The notes: generated from the letters alone by a model not told the origin. A stretch of 64,000 nucleotides of DNA from Burkholderia sp. GAS332 (GCA_900142905.1 FSRV01000002.1:868001-932000), one strand, 5' to 3'. Counted from the stretch's first letter, positions 52,447 through 61,229 are shown. Made by a program: numbers and translations.

Positions 52447-53787
52447 ATGCAAAGAGCCATCCTGACAATTGCTTTCGCGTCGCTGCTGTGCGGCTGTTCC
52501 AACAAGGAAGACCAGGTGCCCTCCCAATATGACATGAGCGCCGTGCGCGCCAATCTCGCTTTCACCTGCGTGCATGAAGCCGAACACCTGCCACCGTTGG
52601 ACCCGCAGGCGGACGTGCTTTTTAAATACGGCCGGTATCTGGAAAAACAGAACGGGCCAAAGGATTTCAACGAGGTAGCGCGCTATTACCGGATCGCGGC
52701 GGCGCACGGCCATTACAAGGCCAACAGCAACCTCCAGCAACTCGTTTCGCAGGGTTCGGCCTCGTCGTCGCACCCCGCCACGGAAACGGTCGATCTGGCC
52801 GGACAGCTGATCAACGCAGGTGTGCCCGGTGGCTACTACGACATGGGCCACTACCTCGAACTGGGCTATGGCGTGAAGCAGGACGCTGATAAATCCCGTC
52901 GCTACTTCCGCAAGGCGGCCGACCTGGGCAGCCCCGAGGCACAGGCATATATCGGCGAACTGCTTGCGCCTCTGGATAAAGCCCCGGTGATTGCGCGGCA
53001 GATGCGCCAGTGCGCAACCGACCAGGGCTATGGCGATGCGGCCAATACATTAGGTATCAGCCTGCAGGGGTACAAGCTGTACCCCGAAGCCGTCAAGGCG
53101 TTCCAGAAGGGGGTGGGAGTTGGGGATGCGCTATCAGCGTCCTTCTTGGAATACGGCTTCAATGGGCCGGCCGCCTCGGATCAACTTAATTACCTTGCGC
53201 TCCCCTATGATCCTGAGCGCTCCCGGCGCTACCGGCTGATTGGCAAGTTCATCGACTCCAACGAAGGTCGCAACCCGAAGGTGCCGGACATCGACCAGAT
53301 CGTGCCGCTGCCTCCGGCCAGGCTGCCACCGTGGGACGGTACGTTCCAGTGGCAGAAAGAACAGGATGCAGCAGTACCGCCACCCAAGCCGTCAGACGAA
53401 CTGATCGAACGCCTGAGCAAGGCGAAGAGCCTCGACCCGGCGACCGGCCTGCCACTGCCGGGCACGAAAGCGACGACTTCGAAACCGGAGCCGGCGGAAG
53501 CGGCCACTGCATGGAAGCCGGTCAGCCTACCCGGACGGTTGCCGCTGGGCTCAGTAGCAAGAACCGGTCAGCCCTGTCCTGAAGACGGCGCATGGCATGT
53601 GGTGACCTTTGGAAAAGGGCTCGCCGTGAACGGCGATGAACGGTGGATTCGCAGGGGCGCGCCCATGCCTTCGCTCGTCGTGCAACTGCCGCGCAGGCTG
53701 GCACTGCTGGACCGCATGCTGGGGATGCGCGAGCAGACGGTCGAGGTTACATGGCACCTGCATCAGTACCACCTTGGCGCGGCGTGA
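52447..53787 (+). CDS. Sel1-repeat lipoprotein, probable immunity protein, complete copy
   Basis: 446 residues. A lipoprotein signal peptide with lipobox LLCGCSNK sends it to the periplasm, where a Tle5 lipase would act. Sel1-type repeats cover about 60-240 (AEHLPPLDPQADVLFKYGRY, ADKSRRYFRKAADLGSPEAQ). A proline-rich linker is followed by a C-terminal module starting RTGQPCPEDGAWHVVTFGKG. Its start is 3 bp after the effector stop, the usual effector-immunity order. It is closely matched by a second copy at 53958-55217, from which it differs most in residues 200-265 and at the C-terminus. Immunity function is inferred from position and fold. Confidence 0.82.
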   Translation: MQRAILTIAFASLLCGCSNKEDQVPSQYDMSAVRANLAFTCVHEAEHLPPLDPQADVLFKYGRYLEKQNGPKDFNEVARYYRIAAAHGHYKANSNLQQLVSQGSASSSHPATETVDLAGQLINAGVPGGYYDMGHYLELGYGVKQDADKSRRYFRKAADLGSPEAQAYIGELLAPLDKAPVIARQMRQCATDQGYGDAANTLGISLQGYKLYPEAVKAFQKGVGVGDALSASFLEYGFNGPAASDQLNYLALPYDPERSRRYRLIGKFIDSNEGRNPKVPDIDQIVPLPPARLPPWDGTFQWQKEQDAAVPPPKPSDELIERLSKAKSLDPATGLPLPGTKATTSKPEPAEAATAWKPVSLPGRLPLGSVARTGQPCPEDGAWHVVTFGKGLAVNGDERWIRRGAPMPSLVVQLPRRLALLDRMLGMREQTVEVTWHLHQYHLGAA

Positions 53788-53805
53788 TGCGGAACATGTG
53801 CACAG

Positions 53806-53954
53806 CATCGACGTGGATGACCCGACTGAAGCATTTAAACAGCGGGACAACATCATCAATCAGAACGCGGACAACCAGAAGAAAGGACCGGGGGGCGTAC
53901 GCCTCGCTCGTTGGCTTCATGAGCACGTCAAATAGCCGTCTCCGACTGGACTGA
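53806..53954 (+). pseudogene. Remnant of the phospholipase D effector 3' end
   Basis: About 150 bp between the two immunity genes match the last 45-50 codons of the effector (parent around 52300-52443). GATGACCCG, GAAGCATTTAAACAG, GACAA and GGCTTCATGAGCACGTCAAA are shared, as is the CGACTGGACTGAT stop region. The copy is frameshifted: its first part reads DDPTEAFKQRDNIINQNADN and its last part SLVGFMSTSNSRLRLD in another frame. It shows that a whole effector-immunity unit was once duplicated and the second effector then deleted. Confidence 0.8.
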
Positions 53955-53957
53955 TCC

Positions 53958-55217
53958 ATGAATAGAGCCATTCTGACAATTGCTTTCGCGTTGCTGCTGT
54001 GCGGTTGTTCCAACAAGGAAGACCAGGTGCTCTCCCAATATGACATGAGCGCCGTGCGCGTCAATCTCGCTTTCACCTGCGTGCATGAATCCGATCACCT
54101 GCCACCGTTGGACCCGCAGGCGGACGCGCTTTTTAAATACGGCCGGTATCTGGAAAAACAGAATGGGCCGAAGGATTTCAACGAGGTGGCGCGCTATTAC
54201 CGGATCGCTGCGGCGCACGGCCATTACAAGGCCAACAGCAACCTTCAGCAACTCGTTTCGCAGGGTTTCGCCTCGTCGCCGCACTCCGCCACGGAAACGG
54301 TCGATCTGGCCGAACAGTTAATCAAGGCAGGCGTGCCGGGTGGCTACTACGACATGGGCCACTACCTCGAACTCGGCTATGGCGTGAAGCAGGACGCTGA
54401 TAAATCCCGTCGCTATTTCCGCAAGGCGGCCGACCTGGGCAGCCCCGAGGCACAGGCATATATCGGCGAACTGCTTTCGCCACTCGACAAAGCCCCGGGG
54501 ATAGCCCGACAGATGCGCCAGTGCGCAACCGACCAGGGGTATGGCGACGCCGCCAGTAAGTTGGGCATCGATCTGAAAACTGACAAGCTGTACCCTGAAG
54601 CGGTCAAGGCGTTCCAGAAGGGGGGGCAAGCCGGCAATACGCTGTCAGCCTGGGCTCTGAAAGGCGGCTTTAATGGCCCCCCGCCGTCTGAATTGCTGAA
54701 TTACATGGGGCTCGCCTATGACGCGGAGCGCGCACGGCGTTACGAACTGATCTGGAAATTCCTCATCTCCAACGAAGGTCGCAACCCGAAGGTGCCGGAC
54801 ATCGACCAGATCGTGCCACTGCCCCCGGCCAGGCTGCCACCGTGGGACGGTACGTTCCAGTGGCAGAAAGAACAGGATGCAGCAGTACCGCCACCCAAGC
54901 CGTCAGACGAACTGATCGAACGCCTGAGCAAGGCGAAGAGCCTCGACCCGGCGACCGGCCTGCCGCTGCCAGGCACGAAAGCAGCAGCTTCGAAACTGGA
55001 GCCGGCGGAAGCGGTCACTGCATGGAAGCCGGTCAGCCTGCCCGGACGGTTGCCGCTGGGCTCAGTAGCAAGAACCGGTCAACAGCAACCTTCAGCAACT
55101 CGTTTCGCAGGGTTCCGCCTCATCGCCGTACCCTGCCAAGGAAACGGTCGATTTGGCCGAACAGCTGATCAAGGCGGGTGTGCCGGGTGGCTACTACGAC
55201 ATGGGCCACTACCTTGA
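53958..55217 (+). CDS. Sel1-repeat lipoprotein, second immunity copy, C-terminus replaced
   Basis: 419 residues. The first 375 or so match the neighbour copy closely (same lipobox LLCGCSNK and Sel1 repeats, with the variable stretch at 200-265). At 55080/55081 the sequence jumps from ...AGAACCGGTC into the middle of another immunity copy (AACAGCAACC...), out of frame. The last 40 residues (QPSATRFAGFRLIAVPCQGN onward) are therefore not natural, and the C-terminal CPxDGxW module is missing. The protein may still be exported and fold over its Sel1 part. It follows the effector scar by 3 bp, the same spacing as copy 1 to the real effector. Confidence 0.75.
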   Translation: MNRAILTIAFALLLCGCSNKEDQVLSQYDMSAVRVNLAFTCVHESDHLPPLDPQADALFKYGRYLEKQNGPKDFNEVARYYRIAAAHGHYKANSNLQQLVSQGFASSPHSATETVDLAEQLIKAGVPGGYYDMGHYLELGYGVKQDADKSRRYFRKAADLGSPEAQAYIGELLSPLDKAPGIARQMRQCATDQGYGDAASKLGIDLKTDKLYPEAVKAFQKGGQAGNTLSAWALKGGFNGPPPSELLNYMGLAYDAERARRYELIWKFLISNEGRNPKVPDIDQIVPLPPARLPPWDGTFQWQKEQDAAVPPPKPSDELIERLSKAKSLDPATGLPLPGTKAAASKLEPAEAVTAWKPVSLPGRLPLGSVARTGQQQPSATRFAGFRLIAVPCQGNGRFGRTADQGGCAGWLLRHGPLP

Positions 55218-55228
55218 ACTTGGCTATG
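55081..55228 (+). pseudogene. Fragment of a third Sel1-repeat immunity gene
   Basis: 148 bp matching the stretch that encodes SNLQQLVSQG...PGGYYDMGHYLELGY in the other copies (parent near 54233-54379), here with PYPAKETVDLAEQLIKAG. It has no start, starts at the junction 55080/55081, and ends at GGCTATG before unrelated sequence (TAGCGCAG...). It is read out of frame by the end of copy 2. It is a scar of deletion between tandem immunity genes. Confidence 0.82.
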
Positions 55229-55277
55229 TAGCGCAGCCTGAGAAGGGTGGAGGTCTCGCTCGGGGCCGCGGTCTTGC

Positions 55278-56189
55278 TCAGACCCGGCCCGGATCGAGCA
55301 GGTTCGAACTGAAATCGCAACACTGCGCTGCGAGCCGTGCGATCTCAGCATTGAGCGAGTGCGGCTGTTCCGCCCGGTGCAGCGCGACGTATGAAACGGG
55401 CGGCAGCGCCGGTCGCGTCTGAATCATACCGAGCGCGCCGCGTGTGACCATATGGTTCAGGCACGCCTTCGGCAGATAGCTGACGCCGAGCCCCGACAGC
55501 GTCAGTCCGATTTGCGCGATCAGACTGTTGCTCGCGAGAATCCTTTGCATGCTGACCCCGTGCTCCTGTAGAAAACGGCTATAGATAAAGCCCGTTCCAG
55601 ACAAACCGCCCTGCAGGATCAGCGGAAATTGCGCAATCTCGGCGAGCGAAATAGCAGCCTTCTTCGGCGCCAGTGCAGGCGCACACATCCACGCGTTATC
55701 CACTTCACCGACCTTCGTCATCGCGAAGGGCTCGGTGCTGTGGATTTGTGGAACGACGATGATGTCGATCGTGTCGTCGGCGAGCCGGTCGCGCAGCGTC
55801 GCGTTCAGATCCACCTCGGCTTCGACGACAACCTTCGGATACGCGGCCTGAATCGCGCCGATCAGGCGAGGCAGCCACGTCAGCGCGGTCAGTTCAGTCA
55901 CCCCGATGCGGACCTGCCGCACCAGCGCCTCTTTTGAGCTGATCCGCTCGACGATCTGGTCGCGCCGTTCGAGCAACTCTTTCGCGTAGGCGAAGAACTC
56001 AGCGCCTTTCTGGGTCAGCCTTGCGCTGCGGTGCGCGCGGTCGAATACCGTCAGATCGAAGGCGCGCTCGAGCTCCTGAATTCGCTTCGATACGGCCGAT
56101 TGCGTGGTGTTGAGCCGGCTCGAAGCCGCTTCGAACGAGCCGAGCTGAACGATCCAGTACAGCGCTTCCATCTGCTTGAACGTCAGCAT
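55278..56189 (-). CDS. LysR-type regulator divergent from symporter gene
   Basis: 303 residues from ATG 56189 (MLTFKQMEALYWIVQLGSFE), chosen over a GTG at 56204 because AAGGA precedes it and the palindrome at 56205-56229 then stays outside the gene. The helix-turn-helix is ASSRLNTTQSAVSKRIQELE. The effector domain starts near 90 (VRIGVTELTALTWLPRLIGA). It is divergent from an amino acid/dicarboxylate symporter gene and a class V aminotransferase gene, which it probably controls. Its 3' end abuts the ruined immunity gene, so the T6SS cluster ends here. Confidence 0.87.
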   Translation of the reverse strand: MLTFKQMEALYWIVQLGSFEAASSRLNTTQSAVSKRIQELERAFDLTVFDRAHRSARLTQKGAEFFAYAKELLERRDQIVERISSKEALVRQVRIGVTELTALTWLPRLIGAIQAAYPKVVVEAEVDLNATLRDRLADDTIDIIVVPQIHSTEPFAMTKVGEVDNAWMCAPALAPKKAAISLAEIAQFPLILQGGLSGTGFIYSRFLQEHGVSMQRILASNSLIAQIGLTLSGLGVSYLPKACLNHMVTRGALGMIQTRPALPPVSYVALHRAEQPHSLNAEIARLAAQCCDFSSNLLDPGRV

Positions 56190-56204
56190 CGCGCCATCCT
56201 TCAC

Positions 56205-56229
56205 ATGAGATAAAGAGATAGTTTCTCAT
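56205..56229. promoter_or_regulatory. Palindrome between LysR and symporter genes
   Basis: ATGAGA-N13-TCTCAT (arms 56205-56210 and 56224-56229), AT-rich, about 77-101 bp before the symporter start and directly before the LysR start. Size and position suit a LysR-type activation site. Confidence 0.5.
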
Positions 56230-56305
56230 ATAAAAAAATCGCTTTTTTTACTTATTTCGGCTGCTTAAGGTTCATCCATCGCCCCGTCCCTAATCTGGAG
56301 AGAGC

Positions 56306-57631
56306 ATGGATACCGTCGTCGAAAGCCCGCCTGTCAATCACATCGCGCGCAAACCGCGTGTCGGCCTCGCGTGGCAGATACTGATCGGTCTCGTCATCGG
56401 GATCGGAATGGGACTTGTGCTGAACCACTTCCCGCAGATGCGGGACGCGACCATTTCTGGGCTGTTACAGCCCGCCGGCGACATCTTCATCAAGCTGATC
56501 AAGATGATTGTCGTGCCGATCGTATTCACCAGCATGGTGGTCGGGATTGCCGGCGTGGGAGACGGCAAATCGCTCGGGCGCATCGGCTTGAAGACGCTGG
56601 TGTACTTCGAGGTGATTACCACGATCGCGATCCTGCTCGGCCTTGTGCTCGGCAACGTGCTGCAGCCTGGCGTGGGCACGGATATGTCGCAACTCGGCAA
56701 TACCGACATTTCCCGCTATCAGCAGATGACCCAGCAGGTGCAGGGCCATCACGGATTGATGGCCCTCCTGCTCGGCGTGATTCCGGACAATATCCTCGCT
56801 TCGATGGCGAAAGGCGACCTGCTCCCGGTGATCTTCTTTTCGGTCCTGTTCGGCCTCGGCCTGCAGTCGGTCCCGGAAGAATTCCGCAAGCCGGTGATCG
56901 CCATGCTCAAGGGCGTCGCGGAAGCGATGTTCAAAGTGACGAACATGGTGATGCATTACGCGCCGATCGGTGTGTGCGCGTTGATCGCGGTGACCGTTGC
57001 GAGCTTCGGATTCGGGTCGCTGCTGCCGCTGCTCAAGCTGGTGGCCGTCACGTACCTCGCGATCGTCCTGTTTGTGCTCGTCGTGCTCGGCATCACGGCC
57101 CGGCTGTTTGGCTTTCGTATCTTCACGCTGCTGCGGGTCATCAAGGACGAGCTGATCATCGCGTTCTCGACCTGCAGCTCGGCAACGGTACTGCCGCAAC
57201 TGATGAAGAAGATGGAAGACTACGGCGTGCCGAAGAGCATCGCGACCTTTGTCGTGCCGACCGGCTATACGTTCAATCTCGACGGCGCTTCAATCTACCT
57301 CGGCATCGGCACGCTGTTCGTCGCGCAACTGTATGGCATTCATCTCGGCTGGCAGGAACAGTTGGTCCTTGTATTGACGATGGTCGTGACGTCCAAGGGC
57401 GCGGCCGGCGTGCCGGGCTTTATGTTCGTGATTCTTCTCGCGACGCTGGCAAGCGCGGGGCTGCCGCTCGAAGGGCTCGCTTTTATCGCCGGCGTGGACC
57501 GTGTGATGGACATGGGACGTACCGCGCTCAACGTGGTGGGCAACGCGCTTGCGCCGCTCGTCATCGCGAAGTGGGAAGGCCAGTACGACGCGCAGAAGGG
57601 CAAAGCGTATCTCGCGTCGCTCGACGCTTGA
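56306..57631 (+). CDS. Amino acid/dicarboxylate:cation symporter (DAACS family)
   Basis: 441 residues with about eight helices plus two re-entrant loops. The family marks are AFSTCSSATVLPQLMKKMED (first hairpin loop), VVPTGYTFNLDGASIYLGIG (helix 7) and TSKGAAGVPGFMFVILLATL (second hairpin loop), close to GltP/DctA. The serine-rich loop reads STCSSAT where DctA has SSSESA, so glutamate/aspartate-like substrates are as likely as C4-dicarboxylates. Start ATG 56306 has GGAGAGAG upstream. The aminotransferase gene begins 55 bp after the stop, suggesting that an amino acid is imported and then metabolised. Confidence 0.9.
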   Translation: MDTVVESPPVNHIARKPRVGLAWQILIGLVIGIGMGLVLNHFPQMRDATISGLLQPAGDIFIKLIKMIVVPIVFTSMVVGIAGVGDGKSLGRIGLKTLVYFEVITTIAILLGLVLGNVLQPGVGTDMSQLGNTDISRYQQMTQQVQGHHGLMALLLGVIPDNILASMAKGDLLPVIFFSVLFGLGLQSVPEEFRKPVIAMLKGVAEAMFKVTNMVMHYAPIGVCALIAVTVASFGFGSLLPLLKLVAVTYLAIVLFVLVVLGITARLFGFRIFTLLRVIKDELIIAFSTCSSATVLPQLMKKMEDYGVPKSIATFVVPTGYTFNLDGASIYLGIGTLFVAQLYGIHLGWQEQLVLVLTMVVTSKGAAGVPGFMFVILLATLASAGLPLEGLAFIAGVDRVMDMGRTALNVVGNALAPLVIAKWEGQYDAQKGKAYLASLDA

Positions 57632-57686
57632 GCAGGCACAGTTCGCAGCACGACAATCATTTAGCAAAAAGATCAGGAGCATTCAG

Positions 57687-58961
57687 ATGAGCAGTAGCCA
57701 AGGCCAGTTTTTTCCCGCGTCGTTGATGGAGGAGATCAAAACCCGGTTCCATCATGTCGACCACGACATCGACGGGCAGGAGCGACTCTTCTTCGACAAC
57801 GCGGGCGGCTCGTTCCGCCTCAAGGCGGCCGTCGACGCGTTCGCGCGAATCGACGCGCTGCCCGATTGCCCGGAGCGCATCCACGCGCGCGCACGCCATC
57901 TGCAGGACGTTCAGGCGCGCGGCGAGGCGGATATCCGCACGATCCTCAACGCGCGTGACGGCAGCATCTACACGTCGCTGACCGCGTCGGGCGCGATGTT
58001 CGACATGGTGCGCGCGATCATGGAGAACGTGCCGGGCACCAATGCCGTCACGACGATCCTGGAGCATCCGTCTTCGTTCGACGCGATGACGTACTACGCA
58101 CAACGCACAGGCAAGTCCTTGCGTGTTGCGCCCAGCAATCCGGAGACGGGCGGGGTGGACGTGGAGGCGATTCTGTCGTTGATCGACGCGGACACCGCGC
58201 TACTCAGCGTCATGGCTGCATCAAATATTTCCGGCGCGAAGTTCGACATCGCGACGCTCGTTGAACGCGCGAGAGAGAAAAAGCCCGGACTCTTCATCGT
58301 CGTGGATGCAGTCCAGCACGCACCGCATGGTGTCATCGACCTCCAGAAAACGCCGGTCGACGGTATCAATTTCGCGCCGTATAAGTTTTTTTGCTGCCGC
58401 GGCTCCGGGATTTCCTGGCTGTCGCCGCGCGTGGCCGTTTTGCCGCATCACCGTCTCGACGCGAAACAGGCAGGCGTGTGGGAACTTGGCAGCCCGGCAC
58501 CCGCGCAGTTTGCGGTCGTGACCGAGATTGTCGAGTACGTGACGTGGATCGGTGCTCAATTCAGCGATGCCGATACGCGCCGGGCGCTTTTCGTGGAGGG
58601 GATGAAACGCATCGAGTTGCATGAGCGCGCGCTGCTGGCGGCGCTGCTCGACGGTCACGGCGGGCGGCGCGGTCTGCGGCGGCTCGACGGCGTCGACGTA
58701 TTCTGGGATCACGCCGATCTGACGCAGCGAGACCTGATCCTCGGTATCGGTTTCACGGACCTGAGCCCCACCGACGCCGTGCGCGAATACGAAAAACGTG
58801 GCGTGATCGTCTACGAACGGATCGCGTCGAGCCTGTATTCCGGACGGATGCTGAAGTCGTTCAATCTCGCGGGCGCGGTGCGGATTTCGCCGCTGCACTG
58901 TCATGCACCCAGCGACGTCGAGCGCTTTCTTTCGATTACCGAAGCGCTCACGACGCTTTGA
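57687..58961 (+). CDS. PLP-dependent class V aminotransferase (SufS/isopenicillin epimerase-like)
   Basis: 424 residues from ATG 57687, which has AGGAG upstream; a longer frame overlaps the symporter gene and lacks support. Class V marks are FFDNAGGSF (about 35-43), FIVVDAVQHAPHG with the PLP-binding Asp 207 and His 211, and the Schiff-base Lys 233 in NFAPYKFFCCRGSG. The SufS active-site Cys loop is not evident, so a cysteine desulfurase role is unlikely. It probably acts on the amino acid brought in by the neighbouring symporter, as an aminotransferase, lyase or racemase. The exact reaction is unknown. Confidence 0.85.
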   Translation: MSSSQGQFFPASLMEEIKTRFHHVDHDIDGQERLFFDNAGGSFRLKAAVDAFARIDALPDCPERIHARARHLQDVQARGEADIRTILNARDGSIYTSLTASGAMFDMVRAIMENVPGTNAVTTILEHPSSFDAMTYYAQRTGKSLRVAPSNPETGGVDVEAILSLIDADTALLSVMAASNISGAKFDIATLVERAREKKPGLFIVVDAVQHAPHGVIDLQKTPVDGINFAPYKFFCCRGSGISWLSPRVAVLPHHRLDAKQAGVWELGSPAPAQFAVVTEIVEYVTWIGAQFSDADTRRALFVEGMKRIELHERALLAALLDGHGGRRGLRRLDGVDVFWDHADLTQRDLILGIGFTDLSPTDAVREYEKRGVIVYERIASSLYSGRMLKSFNLAGAVRISPLHCHAPSDVERFLSITEALTTL

Positions 58962-59283
58962 GCCGACGGTCTGGGTCCTGCCGCACTGCCACAATGAACG
59001 CTTAAGGGGACTTGTAAGACTGAATGACGGCATGACCGGCGACAGACCTGACTCGCCGGTCCCGTGGCCGAGACGCAGACCCCAATTACGGGCCGTGCGG
59101 AAAGTGTTGCGCCTCTTTACCCACGCACTTCGCGCACGGCCTCTGCCGCAAGGCGCGGCAGCGGTTTGCCGCCGACGCTTACAGCACTGCAGGTAATCCA
59201 CGGAAACACAACCGTAGCCAAACTGTAGTGTCAGGTGTCTAGGATGCTTCCATCGCTCATGTATCGATCAATGGAGGTACCGG
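58962..59283. other. Intergenic region, nothing clear
   Basis: 322 bp between the aminotransferase gene and a small gene. No convincing frame, repeat or terminator hairpin was found. The last 30 bp hold a GGAGG Shine-Dalgarno for the next gene. Confidence 0.5.
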
Positions 59284-59487
59284 ATGCTCAGCCACCACGA
59301 ACTTGCGACACTCATGCTGCTTGGCGACACGAACAAACGCCTGGAAGCTTTCGATCCGGATGTACTGGCCTTACGCCATTACGAGCTCGTGGAAATACGG
59401 CAGCGTGATCCGCAAGGATCGACGCTGCAACTGACCCGCCAGGGCCGTGAACTACTGGAACGGTTGCGCATGGGCGCAGGGGGCTGA
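59284..59487 (+). CDS. Small winged-helix-like protein of unknown function (67 residues)
   Basis: MLSHHELATLMLLGDTNKRL, then ALRHYELVEIRQRDPQGSTL and QLTRQGRELLERLRMG. The last part reads like the wing and final helix of a MarR/PadR winged helix (hydrophobic-E-x-R-x-x-x-x-x-L-T-x-x-G-x-x-L-L), and the first helices fit a small DNA-binding fold. Shine-Dalgarno GGAGG is 6 bases before ATG 59284. It is convergent with the outer-membrane efflux gene. A regulator or anti-regulator is possible. I know no function. Confidence 0.65.
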   Translation: MLSHHELATLMLLGDTNKRLEAFDPDVLALRHYELVEIRQRDPQGSTLQLTRQGRELLERLRMGAGG

Positions 59488-59552
59488 GCGCAGCGCTGGC
59501 TCAAAGGCGGGCTCGCCTGACCCGCAGGACCGCGCACGAAGCGCGGGGTGTT

Positions 59553-61229
59553 TTAACGCGGCGGCGTGGCATCCGGTTTTGCTTCTTCGGCATTGACCGC
59601 TGCCTGCCGGCTTTCATCCCACTGCCAGCCGCCCCCCAGATTCTTGATCAGCGCGACGCTGCCTTGCGTCAACAGCGACTGACTATCCTTGAGCGATTGC
59701 TCAGCCTGCAGCAAGGTGAGCTGCTGCGTCAGCACGTTTTCCTCGCTCGCCGTGCCGGCCAGCAATTGCGCGCGTTCGCTGGCAAACAACTGCTGGTTAC
59801 GCTGGTAAATGTTGTCGAAAGCCTGCGTCTGCTGCTGGAGATGATTGATCGATGACAGACTGTCCTCGACATTCTGAAACGCCGTCAGCACAGCGCCGCG
59901 ATAGGTCGCCACGTCCTCGTCATAGGTTGCGCGTGCTTCACGCACCGCCGCGCTGCGTGCGCCGCCGTCGAAGATCGTCGCGGCGAGATCGGGGCCCAGC
60001 GTCCACACGCGGCTCGGCAACGAGAACAGATGCGCGAACATGTTGTGCTCGAATCCCCCCTCCGCGGTGAGATCGAGCACCGGGAAGAAGGCGGCCTCGG
60101 CCACGCCGATTTTTGCGTTCGCCGATGCGGCGGTACGTTCGGCGCTGACCACGTCGTAGCGCCGCTCGAGCAGTTGCGACGGCAAGGCGAGCGGTACCTG
60201 CGGATTGGCGAAGACGTAGTCGAGCTTCGGCGCCACGGAAAAGCCGGCCGGCGGCTGGCCGATCAACACCGCAATCGCATGTTCGTCCTGCTCGCGCGAC
60301 GTTTCGGTACTCTGCAGATCGGCCACCACGACCTCTAATGTGTCCTGCGCGGTCAGCACGTCGTCGTTCGACGCGGTGCCTTGCAGGAACGCCACGCGCG
60401 TGATCTCCAGAATGCGTTCATCAATGCTTTGCTGCTGCTTGAGCGAGGCGATATCCAGATCGGCCTGGCGCAGCGCAAAGTAATCGGCCGCGACGCTCGC
60501 GGCGATCGACAGGCGCTCGCCGGCCAACTGGGCGTCGCTGGCCTGCGCGCTCGCTTTGGCCGACTCGATCTCGCGCCGGATTTCGCCCCACAGGTCAGGC
60601 TCCCAGCTTGCCGTTGCGATCACGCTGACCGAGTTGCGCACGCCCGCCGTCGTGCTGCCGGTCGTGTTGCTGATGCCGCTGCTGGCCGCTGCGGGGCCGG
60701 TGCCGCTGCGCGTGGCGGACAGGCCCGCCGTGACGACCGGAAAGAGGCTTGCGCGGTTGGCGTCGACGGTGGCCTGCGCGAGTCGGTAGGCGGCTTCTGC
60801 CGCGGCGATCGATTGATTGGCTTTGAGCGATTGCCCGATCAGTTGCGTGAGCATATCGTCCTGATACATGAGCCACCAGGTGCTCGAGAGCGACGCTTGC
60901 GGATCGGCCTCTGCGCGTTGCCAGTTCACGCCTTCCTTGAAGGTTGCCGGTATCGCCACGGTCGGCTTGTTGTAATCCGGGCCGACGGCGCAGCCCGCGA
61001 CGCACAGCGAGGCAAGCGCGATGCAGGCGCAGCGCCAGGCACGCTGCGTGAGGCGCGCGCGGCGCGGGCGGTGCCGATAGGGAACAGGAGACGTAGCCGA
61101 GGACGTAATCGAATGCGTAACCGAACACGTCGCCGGATACGTCACGAGATACGTCACCGGATACGTCGCCAGATAAGTTGCCGGAAACATCACGGAACCC
61201 ACCAGCTCAAACAATGGCCTCGTCTTCAT
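59553..61229 (-). CDS. RND efflux outer-membrane factor (NodT family lipoprotein)
   Basis: 558 residues. Two OEP repeats build the trimeric outer-membrane channel (AYRLAQATVDANRASLFPVV, RYDVVSAERTAASANAKIGV, VLTAFQNVEDSLSSINHL). The lipobox is LASLCVAGCAVGPDYNKPT, the usual NodT start. It lies unusually far, about 80 residues, from ATG 61229, because nine tandem four-residue repeats (YPVT, YLAT and the like) are inserted before it. The ATGA overlap with the pump gene (61226-61229) supports coupled translation. A start inside the extension is possible, but no ATG is available there. Confidence 0.88.
   Translation of the reverse strand: MKTRPLFELVGSVMFPATYLATYPVTYLVTYPATCSVTHSITSSATSPVPYRHRPRRARLTQRAWRCACIALASLCVAGCAVGPDYNKPTVAIPATFKEGVNWQRAEADPQASLSSTWWLMYQDDMLTQLIGQSLKANQSIAAAEAAYRLAQATVDANRASLFPVVTAGLSATRSGTGPAAASSGISNTTGSTTAGVRNSVSVIATASWEPDLWGEIRREIESAKASAQASDAQLAGERLSIAASVAADYFALRQADLDIASLKQQQSIDERILEITRVAFLQGTASNDDVLTAQDTLEVVVADLQSTETSREQDEHAIAVLIGQPPAGFSVAPKLDYVFANPQVPLALPSQLLERRYDVVSAERTAASANAKIGVAEAAFFPVLDLTAEGGFEHNMFAHLFSLPSRVWTLGPDLAATIFDGGARSAAVREARATYDEDVATYRGAVLTAFQNVEDSLSSINHLQQQTQAFDNIYQRNQQLFASERAQLLAGTASEENVLTQQLTLLQAEQSLKDSQSLLTQGSVALIKNLGGGWQWDESRQAAVNAEEAKPDATPPR
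61090..61197 (-). repeat. Nine tandem 12-bp repeats in the efflux lipoprotein leader
   Basis: Nine adjacent 12-bp units with plus-strand consensus TACGTCACCGGA, degenerating toward 61090. On the coding strand they give four-residue units FPAT, YLAT, YPVT, YLVT, YPAT, CSVT, HSIT, SSAT and SPVP. All keep the reading frame. Confidence 0.85.
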
